Assembly: GCA_018806985.1 (NCBI GenBank)
Contig: JADANN010000375.1
Span: 1,488,001 to 1,552,000, forward strand
Reading direction: 5' to 3'
DNA from: Angiostrongylus vasorum
Taxonomy: Eukaryota; Nematoda; Chromadorea; Rhabditida; Metastrongylidae
Length of the DNA: 64,000 nucleotides
The position numbers and the translations under genes are program-made. Numbering within the stretch: position 1 is the first letter of the stretch; the number at the start of each line of letters is the position of its first letter. The notes below the pieces were generated by a model, which ran no database searches, was not told the origin of the DNA, and saw only the letters and a list, made by a program, of their open reading frames with translations. Positions 22,001 to 32,689 of this stretch are shown piece after piece.

Positions 22001-23013
22001 TAGGCGAAAAGCTAGTTTTTTCTGGAATGCTTCCAAGAATAGCGATCGCCAGTGACAGATACCGTAAGAATATAGTAGTTTTTGGAACGACCTACTTCGT
22101 TACGGTGAATTCGAAGCTTTATTTCCTTTTATTTTTTCTTTTCTTCTTTTCCATCCTGGTGACCGGGTAATCGATAAAAACAATGTAAAACTTTATGTAT
22201 AATAGATTTTTGCGACAGTTACTATTTCTTTTCACTCAGCCCTGAAGAAATTTCACGATTGCGAGCTCGTCTTGAGTGCAGTTCTTTTTTCGATTGTACA
22301 AATATTTATGATGGTTTATTGCCTCTTCAAAGAAGCAAGTGGAAAGTGATGACTGCTTTTTAAAGAGCACTTTTGTGCGATCATCTTCAGAGAAAAACTG
22401 CAGTTCTTTTTTTCCTACGTTCTTCTTAGGCTACACTGAAAATGAAAGCCGACGAAGTTCCCTGTTCATACGTTCTTCATGGATTAGAAGCACCGAAATT
22501 AAAGAATGGCTTAGAATCAGAAGCATGAGATTTTACCACCGTTTATATCTTTCACGTTATACTTCTATTTATCGCTTTAGTTTTATTTTGTGCTTTCGTA
22601 AAGAATGATATCCACAAAAAAAGCTCTGGACGACGAGAAAAAGCGAGACCGTTCAAGCCGGACGAGTGACTAGTGCATGCCAGCTGGGCAATGTAGATAA
22701 ATTTGGGATAAATTTTAAAAAATGGAACAGAAAAGTGGAAATGTAGAAGAAAAAAGCAGATCACTAGACGAATAAATTGTACTCCTCTGGGACTGAAAGA
22801 CTGGCACTTTCATCGACTACAAGAGATTCCTCGATGAAAAAAATCCGTAACTTACCACTTGAGTTCAAAATATAGACGGTGTCATGGGGGTAAAACACAG
22901 TAGAAAATCAACTGAAGTGATAGAAAGACCACTGTGAATTTCCAGGCCACCACATCACTCAGTGATGACATTATTCCTTTCATAAATGACGTTTTCAATA
23001 AGGCCGACATCAT
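16057..23013 (-). CDS. multi-pass membrane protein, SWEET (MtN3/saliva)-like sugar transporter, 7 exons
   Basis: Minus-strand exons are 23013-22856, 20916-20716, 19423-19262, 18367-18237, 17006-16855, 16416-16370 and 16145-16057. All have good splice sites and agreeing phases (1,1,1,0,2,1), giving about 312 residues. The ATG directly follows a tttcag acceptor. Exons 1-2 show a SWEET-like three-helix unit: a helix ending FYCVLP, then GDTKKSVNGF, a helix with GLYRDD, and a third helix. Exons 5-7 repeat the pattern: PILYCSPISII, a helix ending MYMIVAI, then a helix leading to VQISLRHAPPKP. Between them exons 3-4 add a hydrophobic hairpin that ordinary seven-helix SWEETs lack. Exon 1 has a +1 frameshift in a run of five C (22886-22890), giving an in-frame TGA at 22884-22882. 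Four C would restore the frame, so this is a sequencing error, an allele or a young pseudogene. Intron 6 is the only short one; each of the other five holds a repeat. The gene structure is fairly sure, the SWEET name less so. Confidence 0.65.
16512..16785 (-). repeat. SINE family A copy
   Basis: Minus-oriented copy in intron 5 of the SWEET-like gene. The tail has GCATTCGGCATTGATC and the head end ACTGCGCCACACGC. Confidence 0.8.
17570..17740 (+). repeat. family D repeat, second half
   Basis: Truncated copy. Its block of about 110 bp from GAAAGGACAGTAGCGCG to CCCTGCCATCAAAAA recurs base for base at about 17900-18008. Confidence 0.8.
17741..18045 (+). repeat. family D repeat, full length
   Basis: From the CTCAGCTTAACTGGGTTCAA end to the GCAGTAAGCAAAAAGG end. 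With the previous entry it forms a head-to-tail tandem (period about 310 bp) in intron 4 of the SWEET-like gene. Confidence 0.85.
18513..18880 (+). repeat. SINE family B copy
   Basis: The head has CCGATAGCCCAGCTGG (A-box-like), then CATCCCTCCGAGG and AAAATTGGTAACAG, and the tail has GAAGCCACGCGCC and GATGTTGGATGCGAG. It lies in intron 3 of the SWEET-like gene. Confidence 0.7.
20056..20340 (+). repeat. SINE family A copy, full length
   Basis: The head is TATAGCGCAGTTGTCGGAG with GGGTACGATCCCC as the B-box equivalent; the tail ends GCCGAGAGCTTTG. It lies in intron 2 of the SWEET-like gene. Confidence 0.85.
20937..21350. repeat. family D inverted pair
   Basis: A minus-oriented partial copy (20937-21050) is followed directly by a plus-oriented near full copy (21055-21350), so the two AACCTTTTTATTTACTGC-type ends face outward and inward. 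It lies in intron 1 of the SWEET-like gene. Confidence 0.75.
21548..21924 (+). repeat. family C repeat, full length
   Basis: Plus-oriented copy, well preserved, in intron 1 of the SWEET-like gene, less than 200 bp from the family D pair. Confidence 0.85.
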
Positions 23014-23019
23014 CTGAAA

Positions 23020-23850
23020 TGATGGAGGGTTCAGCAAGAATTTCGCCACAGGTATTGATAAACTTGGAAGTTATGTAGATTAAAAAAACATAGCACATAG
23101 CAGAGTCCAGTGATCACTGTAATATGTACTGTCATTGGATCCGATATTATCACCAATTTAACTATGACCTTATATATTCTAAAAATTCATCTATCTATCC
23201 GTACGGGCATTTAAAATGGAACAATTTAAGCCCGTTTTTGGGCCACGTGCCACACGCTTTTAAACACTGTTCGCCAAAAGTTTTTCGCAAAGTATAACTT
23301 GTAAAGAATGGTTTCTTATGGACCATGTCTGACAAAACACGTCTGTTGGACAGACTGTCGACTGAATATGAAAGATATAGTGAATAAACTACGTGTTAGA
23401 AAATAAACAATTGGAGCGAATTCGAGTTGAAAACAATGCGTGCAGTCCACTCTGTCGGCACACATATGCATTTACATAAGACGTTACAGTCACACATGAG
23501 GCATAAGTGAAAAAACAACTTGATTATGTGCATCTATGTGACCCATGAAGATTCCTTTGACTTTCTTCTCTTTCCTCTGCATTAATAACGATTTAATAGT
23601 AATAACAAAATAGTTTTAGTGGTTGCTTCTGACTTCCCGTGGGCGGAAACTCGTAAATAACTTCGAAATTTTCGCGGTTTTCCTATTTTTTTTTGGTATT
23701 CATTCCCTTGTATTGAACAGAGCCAAGTGAGCACAACCTAATGAACATTTTGCTTAAGAATTCCTTATTATAACTGCAAGCTCCTATTTCATAATTAGTT
23801 CTAGTAAAGTTAGAAACGGTCTTGTAAACTGATATACTATACTATACTGA
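23020..23850. other. upstream of the SWEET-like gene, nothing recognised
   Basis: AT-rich and without recognisable repeats; it may contain that gene's promoter and any untranslated leader. Confidence 0.3.
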
Positions 23851-23854
23851 TAAT

Positions 23855-23932
23855 TGGTACTTGAATGGCCCGTCCTCACTGGTTGTGCGGGCCCCAGCAC
23901 AATCCCCATTTTTCGGAGACTTACTGATTATA
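23855..23932 (+). repeat. family C repeat, 5' fragment
   Basis: Only the first 78 bp remain, from ACTTGAATGGCCCGTCC to TTTTTCGGAGACTTACTG; the rest is missing. Confidence 0.7.
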
Positions 23933-23960
23933 GAGGTGACTTTCGATACAAACTTGTAGT

Positions 23961-24155
23961 TTGTTCGATCCAATGCTCGGAAGAAACCAAGCCCTCAGGT
24001 CCTCCTGAGTCGAAAGAGTGATAACAAACGTGTTTCATAGGAAAACAACATTTACTGGATTCATCGGTAGTCCACTACAAGTTACTGTATAGGCGAAAGA
24101 TGCATTCATTCATCTTCAACGATGATACGAATCGAGTCGGGTCAACACCGAATGT
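23961..24155 (+). repeat. SINE family A, diverged, 5' truncated
   Basis: It begins at the B-box region (TTCGATCCAATG), keeps ATCGGTAGTCCACTACAAG and GATGCATTCATTCATC, and ends GGTCAACACCGAATG. Confidence 0.55.
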
Positions 24156-24159
24156 TGTA

Positions 24160-25070
24160 TCATTCATCTTAAACTGTGTTTGATGTTGAAAGAGGTAACT
24201 CGCTAGGAGTAGGGAGCAAGCACGTGTCTTTCGACTTTTAAGTCTATATTGAGCTTTAAAACACTCCAAATGCTCTCTTTCATCTTTCGCCCTATTTTTT
24301 AGCTCAGTATTTTTAGAAGTTCTAGTATCTCTAATATCTAAGGATTCCATGTGATAATTTTCGCAGTCCAACTACTCATTCATTGTTTATCTTCTTCAGT
24401 CAAGTGCTTCCTATTTCCTTGAAATATTGACTGATGGAAAAAAAATTCCGTGTGGTGGGCTGACTACGTAAGATGCAAACCGAATCGTGAAACACTGACA
24501 AACTTACCTCAAAATTCATTGTGCATAAACATTTCAGTTACTGAGACTGAGTTTTTTAAACTACTATGATATTTATATCCTTCAAAACGTTTCTATATTC
24601 TTGAAAAATGAAAATTAGTCGCTAATGATCACTTCAGAATCGAACTCGACAATGGATAGATACAAACAGCGCCTCATCACACTACGCTTTCCCCACGTCC
24701 ATTTGCACTTGATTTTTGAAATAGATCGTGTGAAAGCTTTAAACCTACCGCTGAGAGACTACCGTGATGTTGATGAATTAAGAATAAATAGAAGAATGAA
24801 CCCAACGGTAGAACAACAATCATGCACAAAATGAGTGATTCCGAAGGTTGCTGTTTCTGGAAAAACTGATAGTCTATTTCTAGTGTTTAGATAATCTTTG
24901 ACAAGATTTTCTAAGAGATATAAGAGGGTTTAAACTTTATCGGAAACGTTAGATACAAGAAGAAAAGAAGAACATTTTATCCTGCATGAACAAAAAAAAT
25001 AGGCGTTCCCAGGACTGAATTTCTGTTAACCCTCGTCGTTGTTCAATGAGTTGGTCCTCTGTTCATGAGC
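24160..25070. other. no gene recognised
   Basis: An open minus frame (24371-24075) is Lys/Arg-rich but has no acceptor or donor in the right place. Nothing else was seen. Confidence 0.3.
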
Positions 25071-25074
25071 AGAA

Positions 25075-25155
25075 TCGAAGATGTCAGTAACAAGATATAT
25101 TCAATACTGGCTGACGTTTTAGAGCTTTCGCCCTTTTCGGAGACTGGAAAGTCAA
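25075..25155 (-). repeat. Penelope-tail-like fragment
   Basis: It has TGGCTGACGTTTTAGAG, TTTCGCCCTTTTCGGAG and GGAAAGTCAAAATGAC, the inverse of the tail seen at 590-700 and at 45735-45850. Confidence 0.5.
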
Positions 25156-25304
25156 AATGACAGACAAGTACTCGATGAGACACTTTCATAATTGAAGTGA
25201 AAAACAGAAAAAGTTCATTATATCTCGCGATGCATCAGCGAGCGGTATATTCTCAAAAAGTACGTGTCCTGGGTATCTCATTTTCACTAATATCTTATGT
25301 ACCT

Positions 25305-25545
25305 CATAAAACACACATGGGATCGATCCCCGTGCCCGTGGATCATCAAGCCTTCCATCCCTATGGCGTCGGCAAGTTGGTACCACATTTGTCTGGGAGG
25401 ATAGCAGCACTGGCTCGATACGTCGATAGGCCATGGCGAGTCATTGTAAAGGCCAGATATGCATTCATTCACCTCCAACGATGCCTAATTGAGGCGAACG
25501 CATGTTGCACCCTCAGTTTTTTGTCATCGCCGAGAGCCTTATCCA
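25305..25545 (+). repeat. SINE family A, 5' truncated
   Basis: It starts inside the head at ACACATGGGATCGATCCCCG and keeps the body and the tail GCCGAGAGCCTTATCC. Confidence 0.8.
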
Positions 25546-25734
25546 CTTTTTCACCTCGTAACATTTCTTTGCAATCTTATATTAGACAATGTTAGTTTTT
25601 CTACACCAAATAATATGGAATGAATGTACTGTAAGAAAATTATGGGCCTTCCTTTGGTTGGTTTTGTGAATACGAAGAAAGAATTAACGCATAAGAACTA
25701 ATCATCCAAAACAAAACCGTAAGGGGCGAGTTTC

Positions 25735-26075
25735 CTGGTAGTAGTGATGGTGTTTGCTACGAGGACAGTGATGCTTGCACTCCACCCGGGATTCACAAGT
25801 CTGTCATCGACTCCGGGTGTGGCAAATTGGCACCAGACTTCTCTAGGATTGGGGCACCCTCTTCAGTCTACATGGGAACGCTCTAGCTCTTTTCGAGGGA
25901 GAATCGACTTGACTAGCATTCAATGACATTCACAAAGAAGACGACAATCCTCATGCAGCAGTTGAACGCCCACCACAGAACTTCGAAGATTTTCGTGGAT
26001 TTTGGAGGCGAGAAAACGAATCGAATATAAGACGTGCTGAGATCCACACAATGTGAGTACCCCACGTCATGTGAA
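25735..26075 (+). repeat. SINE family B copy
   Basis: Middle block CAAATTGGCACCAGACTTCTC; tail CGTGGATTTTGGAGGCGAG, ACGTGCTGAGATCCACAC. Confidence 0.7.
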
Positions 26076-26079
26076 ATAA

Positions 26080-27220
26080 TTTGGGTCCATAAAATAAAGT
26101 CATTCATGGAAACTGTAGAACTGACTGGTAAAATTGATCGCTGAACAGTTTTGTCTAAAAAAGAATAATAATAGACTTAAAAAGTTTTAGGGAAATTTTT
26201 GAAGACCAAGTTAGTCATTAAGTTAATTTGCTATAAGAAATGTTTCTAAGATGAGACTACGACGATCGTTTAGGACGGGCTTGCGAGAAGTTGGAGTCAG
26301 CGCATTTCACATCTGAATGATTGCCAATAGAACTCGCTTCGAACCCGTTCTTTCTGGAACCATCATTCAAAATGTGATGGCATCGCAATGAGCTTTTAGA
26401 GCACGAGATAACAAGTCTATTTTAAAAATGTGAAAGAAACCGTGTCGATGGGGCATAATTTCCGGAGCATTCGTGTTTTCACGTTAACACTTCAATTCAA
26501 ATTAGCCTAGGTGAAAATTTAGTAGACCAAAAATCAAAAAGAAATCATCAAGTTCGAGAAATCCTGAGCCAGTTCGCTGTAAGGCTGTGATGTACCTGCC
26601 ACGGTACGATGGACAAGAGATCCAAAGCGCACCAGGGAGAACCATTAGTGCATAGGGTTTGCCCTAAGAAGTAGACAGTTTCAGAGAATGAAGGCGTTTC
26701 CAGTTCCTGCTGTGCAGCCTATAAGTCCGTGTTTTCAGTGGTGTGCCTGTGCCATCGTGGACATCAGCTTGGTCAAAAGCTGTATGCCGGTGAAATAGGA
26801 TTGTATATAGGAAGGTGTCTGAGGTAGATACGTCACTGTACTCCTTACTTGCTGACACTTAGTTGTCACCAAAAAAACTTATTTTACAATGATTACTTCG
26901 GCGGATTCCAGATTCCCAAGAAGTAAATCAATTGTGAAGATTTGAAAAAGTGGAACCACTTGCGCACTGGCGCAGAGTTCACGTGTGATAAGAAACGGCT
27001 TTCCTAAAATGTGGATAACCAGAAAGGCTTTGAAAGACAATACTCACTGAAATATTAACCTTAGAAATTATTGGCCTGATGGATTTTTTTTCGGGAATGG
27101 TTAGAAGCTACAAATGAGTACCTTCATTTCAAAAAACGCTAGGAGTGAAGCGCTTACGTGTGTAATTCTTACGAACTGAACAAAAGTCTCTCTTAAATTT
27201 ATTATATATTAGCTTTCAAA
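26080..27220. other. no gene recognised
   Basis: About 1.1 kb without a clear repeat or exon. Confidence 0.3.
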
Positions 27221-27227
27221 AAATTGT

Positions 27228-27564
27228 TAATTATTAATGCCGAAGGTTAAAAAGTAGGACTTCTGAGCAAATCGTTTAGTACAAATGCGGTCCTCTTCTT
27301 GTTTTTCGAGCAAGTTGAGCAAGTAACGCGGTAGAGGAAAGGATGGGTTACTGGTTATAAAGGTGATATAGCGATATTGGTGAAACAGAAAGGCTGAGAT
27401 TTTTCCAAGGGGGAAAAAAATCGGTACCGCCAATGCTGCTTGGATGGCCTGAATGTCTTTGGATGAAACGCTACTTCGTCGTAGACTCGGCGTTGAACCA
27501 CCAAAACTCGTTCGTCGCATTATTCGCTGTTGCATACCAGCGATTAATGATAAGTATAAAATGC
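27228..27564 (-). CDS. orphan membrane-protein exon, possibly GPCR-like
   Basis: After a good tctattttag acceptor (exon start 27564) the minus frame reads a short hydrophobic end (ILYLSLIAG). A basic, Ser-rich loop follows (QQRIMRRTSFGGS, LRRSSVSSKDIQ), then another hydrophobic stretch. A loop of this type between two helices is common in nematode chemoreceptors, but no family motif is decisive. The frame stays open to a TAA at about 27228. The true 3' edge is unknown: GCG|GTACCG (27428-27430) or ACCA|GTAACC are weak donors. I found no flanking exons, so this may be a remnant. Confidence 0.3.
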
Positions 27565-27730
27565 CTAAAATAGACGCAATAATGACATTGTGACTAATGA
27601 AGGTCAACAGCGAGCAAGGTTAAGTCAGTCATGAACAGGAACAGAATGAGGAGAAGACTGATGAAAAACTACATCGAGCATGGAATGAATAATGGAAGAA
27701 GCAAGTGTGATACAGAGATACGAGAAAAGA

Positions 27731-27957
27731 ATGAAAGGATAAGCTGTTTGACGTCGATCAATCCATTAAGTCTATACCATTCATTCGACTCCGTTTGCAT
27801 TACTATGAATATTAGTGTATCAAATCAGTTTTTTTCGTCCTCACAAACAATTTTCCAACCCCAGATGGGATAAAAGCTGGGTTACCGGGGTCGACGCAAT
27901 GGTAGTAATTGTGGGCATGCCAAAATACATCTCTTACCACTGGGCCAAATGCGTTCG
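27731..27957 (-). repeat. SINE family A, strongly diverged
   Basis: The tail AAAGGATAAGCTGTTTGACG and the head end TCTTACCACTGGGCC are recognisable; the middle is rearranged. Confidence 0.5.
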
Positions 27958-27959
27958 TG

Positions 27960-28610
27960 GAGTGAAGAAAAATACGTCAATCTGAGTTTAAAAGTTTTTT
28001 TCAGTACATTGAATTTTCTTTTCTCAGTACACAGGGGTTGTGAATCAATCAAACAATCACCTGTCAAATCAAACAATAGAGATTCAAATAACAAACATTT
28101 TATGTTCGCAGCAACTTTTTTTGAGAAAAAAGAGGAAGTGTGTTTGGACAGAGAGATTCCAGAGGATCGATGATCAGCGAGTGTTTTGGTGATCGTCGAA
28201 GTTAACGGCACTCTGGCCAATTGTTGCCGGTCCACTCGAAAATCGCTTGCCGTTGAGGTGGTACGGTGACTAAGTGCAAGATGTTTGGGCAGCAGGTTTC
28301 ACCTGTCGATGATGTTCATGACGTTTCTACGACCTCCTACTAAACTACAAGTTCCACCTCTTGATGGTGTTCACAACGTTCCTACGACCCCGTACTATAC
28401 CAACAACTGTCGTGAACACTCAAGAAGCAAAGTAATTTGTTCAAGAAGAAGGCAAATAGGAAAAAGAGTTGAATAAACATTCTAATCTTGTCTACACCAA
28501 AATATTAGCTAATCTATCTCATTACGAAAAGTTGTTGATCCGGTAGTTACGACTTAACCATCGACATAACCAACGAAAATTGAATAAGAACTGATCCGGG
28601 GAAGGTTGTT
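27960..28610. other. no gene; short direct duplication inside
   Basis: At about 28306-28405 a unit of roughly 55 bp beginning GATGATGTTCATGACG is repeated once with changes (GATGGTGTTCACAACG). Nothing else was seen. Confidence 0.35.
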
Positions 28611-28618
28611 TATTATAA

Positions 28619-28898
28619 GGGGCCCGTGTGGCGCAGTGGTTGGAGGCGTCACTGCGACACACGCGTGGAATCGATCCCAGCGCCCATGGCCCACCAAGTC
28701 CTCCATCCCTCTGGGGTCGGCATACTGGCACCAGACTTACCTGGGAGGATAGCAGCACTGGCTTGATACATCGGTAGGCCACCGCGAGTCATTGTAAAGG
28801 CCAGATATGAATACAATCATCTCCAACGATACCTAATGAAGTCGAATGCATGACGCATCCCTCAGGGATTGATCAACGCTGAGAGCCTTATCCTTTTA
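28619..28898 (+). repeat. SINE family A copy, full length
   Basis: One of the cleanest copies: head GTGTGGCGCAGTGGTTGGAG, B-box equivalent GGAATCGATCCC, complete body and tail. Confidence 0.9.
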
Positions 28899-28899
28899 T

Positions 28900-29330
28900 T
28901 TATTATCAAATTTCGTAAAAAGTTGAAAACGCGATTTAAGGCTCTAAATTTCCACGGAAATGCGGCACTTGAAATATGAACTGTGTAGTGGAGGACCATC
29001 TTGTCCTATTTAACTGAATCCCACCTACTCATTTACTTTAGGTCGGAAATACGAGCTTTCATGCAAAATATGAATGGAAGATGTACCATGGGCTGTAGGA
29101 AATCAGCTTCTTATCTTGTTAAAAATCCGATAACCCATTTCATGCAGAAACAGATTTGTCGGCCCAAGTAGAGCTTTGTTTTTCTTTACTTGGAGGCACC
29201 CACTTTTTTCTGCATCAAATGCATTCTACTCAATGCATTTGGGGATCTCTGTGCTAAGTATTCATCTTGATGAGTAAGACTTATTATTATGGAGTTTCGA
29301 TTTTCTGAGACTGAATGAACAATAAAAACT
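28900..29330. other. no gene recognised
   Basis: Unremarkable sequence between a SINE A and a family C fragment. Confidence 0.3.
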
Positions 29331-29332
29331 AA

Positions 29333-29573
29333 ATAAACCAATACCAGGATCCACCAATGTCCTAGTATCAAACTAGTCTTATGGTGGCAAATTTACCTCT
29401 GATCTACAAAGGTGGCGACTGTCTGTGGCGGTGACGACTTGGCGCAAACTTTGGCTGGGTTGACCTCGGGACTCCAGTGAACCACAATGGCCAAACCAGC
29501 AAAACTCCAAAAATATGGAATTTTGCAAGGGCCCGCACTACCTGTGAAGTCGAGCCATCCAAGTATCCAAGTA
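29333..29573 (-). repeat. family C repeat, truncated
   Basis: Minus-oriented. It lacks the TTTACCGCCTCATCG end and starts at AACCAATACCAGGATCCACC. Confidence 0.75.
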
Positions 29574-29649
29574 AGTATGTAGAATAAACAGTGGATTAAT
29601 ATGGAGGGGAAAAAATAATTCACTGTTCTCTTGATAAGCAAACACAGGT

Positions 29650-29725
29650 TTGTTATTTTATTCTTTACTTATGAACAAGCTGACATGTAAATTGACTGCA
29701 ATCTACCCAGCCAAACACCGCCACT
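29650..29725 (-). repeat. Penelope-tail-like fragment
   Basis: It has AATTGACTGCAATCTACCCA, the inverse of GATTGCAGTCAAATTGAC at 30065. It forms an inverted pair with the 30040-30165 fragment. Confidence 0.55.
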
Positions 29726-29794
29726 ACCAAACAGAAAAAATATTAAACCAAGACTGATTAAATGTCAAAGTAAAGTGTAGTATTTAAAAAGTAT

Positions 29795-29945
29795 TAAAGG
29801 AGTCCCACTCGTAACAGCACGGCTCTGAGGAAGGGGAAATCGCCAAAATGTTAGCCATCGACCAACAACACCAACAGCAACGACAACGACAACGAAGACC
29901 CATACCAACCTCGCATCAGCTCAACAAGATCAGTTTATAGGATCA
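29795..29945 (+). repeat. dispersed repeat, same family as 5640-5820
   Basis: Shares GTCCCACTCGTAACAG, CTCTGAGGAAGG, a CAACAACA tract and CATCAGCTCAACAAGATCAG with the 5640 copy. Confidence 0.6.
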
Positions 29946-30039
29946 TATAAACAAATATTAAAGGTGTATTAGTATCAAAGGTAGCACTAAAACACTAAAC
30001 AAGAATCTTGGTTTGATATTTTTTCCTACTTGGCTATAG

Positions 30040-30165
30040 AGGGGTTTGGCTAGGTTGATTGCAGTCAAATTGACATTTCCAGTCTTGGAGGAAGAAGAAA
30101 CCAGCCGAAATGTCTGCGTGTTCATAAATAAAGAATGAATTAACAACCTCGTGTCTGTTCATCAA
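30040..30165 (+). repeat. Penelope-tail-like fragment
   Basis: Matches the tail at 590-700: GATTGCAGTCAAATTGACAT, then TTCATAAATAAAG and CTCGTGTCTGTTCATCAA. Confidence 0.6.
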
Positions 30166-30293
30166 CAGAACAGTGGATTATTTTATCAGTGCACAGGGAA
30201 ATAGAATGTTGGCCATAAGAATTAATATGGATGGTTTGTCGTAGTTTAAAGTTTAAAAATTAAAATTAAAATACCACGTTGACACAATATATG

Positions 30294-30467
30294 GCGTATG
30301 CAGCGCAGTGGATAGAGGGCTTTGCAATGCACAATTGATTCAATGCTGCAGCCACGTCTAAACCAAATCCTCCATCTCACCGGGGTGGCAGAATGGTATT
30401 GTACTTGTCTGCGAGGATAAAAACTCACTGACCTGGTAAATTAGTAGACCGTCGAAGTCACTATAAA
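30294..30467 (+). repeat. SINE family A, 3' truncated
   Basis: Head GCAGCGCAGTGGATAGAGG; it ends after ACCGTCGAAGTCACTATAAA, where an inverse copy begins. Confidence 0.65.
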
Positions 30468-30471
30468 AATA

Positions 30472-30751
30472 TAAAGGATGAAGCGTTCGACTTCGGTGAA
30501 TCCTTGAGGAATGCGTCTAGTATTCCTTCATTAAGTACCCTTACATATGACTGAATGCATACCTGGCCAATACATTGACGCTCCGTGGTCCACTGTATCA
30601 TCTCAGTACTGTTATCTTCCAAGTCTGGTACTGATTTGTCCACTCCGAAGGGATGCAAGCCTTGGTGAATCTTGAGCACATGAGCGAACCAAAGACCACT
30701 TGTGTAGTGTGTATCGCAGGAAACCTCTACCCAGTGCACTGCAGGCGCCCT
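30472..30751 (-). repeat. SINE family A, diverged
   Basis: Inverse neighbour of the previous copy. The tail starts AAAGGATGAAGCG and the head end is TGCACTGCAGGCGCCC. The pair could form a hairpin in RNA. Confidence 0.65.
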
Positions 30752-31049
30752 TAGAAGTCACAATATGGACCAAATATGCATTTACTCACTTTACAGTGCA
30801 GCGTGTGGAGTGCATTGTCGAATGCATTTTCTAAAAACTGACCAACACCTGTCTTTTTTACACCTTGTCTTCCAGTTTCTATTGATGTCTACGTTTTCAA
30901 ACGCCTGGAAAAATGAATTCCAGTGGATGAAAAACCGTCGCAAAAGTTTATTCGGGCGTTGCGAATAAATTCAACAACAGAGTCGACTAATTTCTAGAGA
31001 AGCAGATTTTTCTCTCCCGATGTGAAAGTGTTGAAAAGTTTAACATAAG

Positions 31050-31333
31050 GGATCAAGGTTAAAGCTCTTCGCGTTGATCAATCCCCTGAGGGATGCGCCA
31101 CGCATTCGACTTCATTAAGCATCGTTTGGAGCTAACTGAATGTATATCTGACCTTTACGATGACTCTCGGTGGCCTAGCAATGTGCATCGAGCCAGTGCT
31201 GCTATCCTCCTTGACAGGTATGGTACCAATTTTCCGAACCCGGATGGATGGAAAGCTTGGTGAGCCACGGGTGCGGGAACAGATGCCATGTATATTGCAG
31301 GGCGCCTTCGACCACTGCGCCACACGGGTCCTA
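31050..31333 (-). repeat. SINE family A copy, full length
   Basis: Minus-oriented. The head end CTGCGCCACACGGGTCC abuts an AT microsatellite. Confidence 0.85.
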
Positions 31334-31336
31334 GTT

Positions 31337-31390
31337 TATATATATATATATATATATACTATATATATACATACATATATATATATATAT
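31337..31390. repeat. (TA)n microsatellite
   Basis: About 54 bp of TATA-type repeats with two small interruptions. Confidence 0.9.
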
Positions 31391-32070
31391 TGCCTCAGAA
31401 TACTTCTGGCACTTTCTTTCACTAGACAACCGTTGTTCTGTGGGCTGTTTTTAGCGTATAAGATGACCGAAAGTAAATTACCCTTCATCTAGCTTATTTA
31501 TTAATCTGGGCATAAAGCAAACCTCCTTAGAGATATGCCCTTAAACTAGCTGCATAACGCAGTCGTTTTACGTCACAGCGTTTAATACTTACTTGAAAAA
31601 ACCAGAGATCAGAGACAAAGGTAAGCTTATTCCTATTGCTAAAACATATTTTGAGCTTACTCCTATTGCTAAATAAACACTGAAAAGCACACAAACACTT
31701 CGAACAGAACAAATCAAACATTGAGTTTAGCCAGGAAGTATTTTCATTGCATTACCACTAGTTCACAAAAGAACGCACTCCTTATAAGACGAAATCTCCT
31801 AGAATTTTTGCCAAAATAGCACTACCGCTGCAGGTCCGTTTTATGAATGCCTGCCGCTTGAAAGAGCTTATTTGCACAGAAACTTCTAGCTGCAAGTTAA
31901 ATTTCGTTAAAAAAAAGGAAATTTTACAAGGGAAAGAGTTGACGAGAAAACCTGTGAAATGTTGCGGTCATGGGTAACATTTATAAAGATTACGAAAGAG
32001 AGATATGCATTCATCAAGAAATCTTGCTTATCGCAACACTCCAGAATTAGCATGCCTAATGAAGATGAGG

Positions 32071-32350
32071 GGACGCTTGTGACGCAGTGGTCGGAGGTGC
32101 CCTGCAACACACACGTGGAATCGATCCGCACGGCCATGGCCCACCGAGCCTTCCATTCCTCGGGGGGTCGCCAAATTGGTACCAGATTTGTCTCGGAGGA
32201 TAGCAGTACTGGCTCGATACATCGGTAGGCCACCGCGAGTCATTGTGAAGGCCAGATATGCATTCACGCACCTCCAAACGATGCTTAATGAAGTAGAGTG
32301 CATGGTGCATCCCTCAGGGGTTAATCAACGTCGAGAGCTTCATCCTTTTA
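32071..32350 (+). repeat. SINE family A copy, full length
   Basis: Head TTGTGACGCAGTGGTCGGAG and B-box equivalent GGAATCGATCC; the tail ends CGAGAGCTTCATCCTTTTAC. Confidence 0.9.
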
Positions 32351-32689
32351 CAAAGGATGAGGATTTTTTCTGAGAGAAAAACAGAAGATTGGCCTAAGAA
32401 ATTGGTGATATTGCCTTTAAAAAAACAAGAATTCCGTGGTCAGTTTCAGTCTGGATTGATCTATAGAGACCTTAATATTTATTCAACACATTAAATTCTG
32501 CCAAGACACATCAAAAAAATTGACTGGATAGAGAATTTGAAGCTTGAACGTTAAACAGCACGTCATTTGGTATAAGAGACTGATCTTTTGTAGTTCTCCT
32601 TTAAGAAACTCCTAACACACGGAAATATTCGTGAGATTAAAGGATCAAGTGCATTTCACTCGATGAAGAAAAACTCGGTTAGAAGGTTC

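Noticed and set aside
24075..24371. Lys/Arg-rich open frame on the minus strand
   Set aside because: No splice acceptor or donor in phase, no start context, and it runs into a decayed SINE A.
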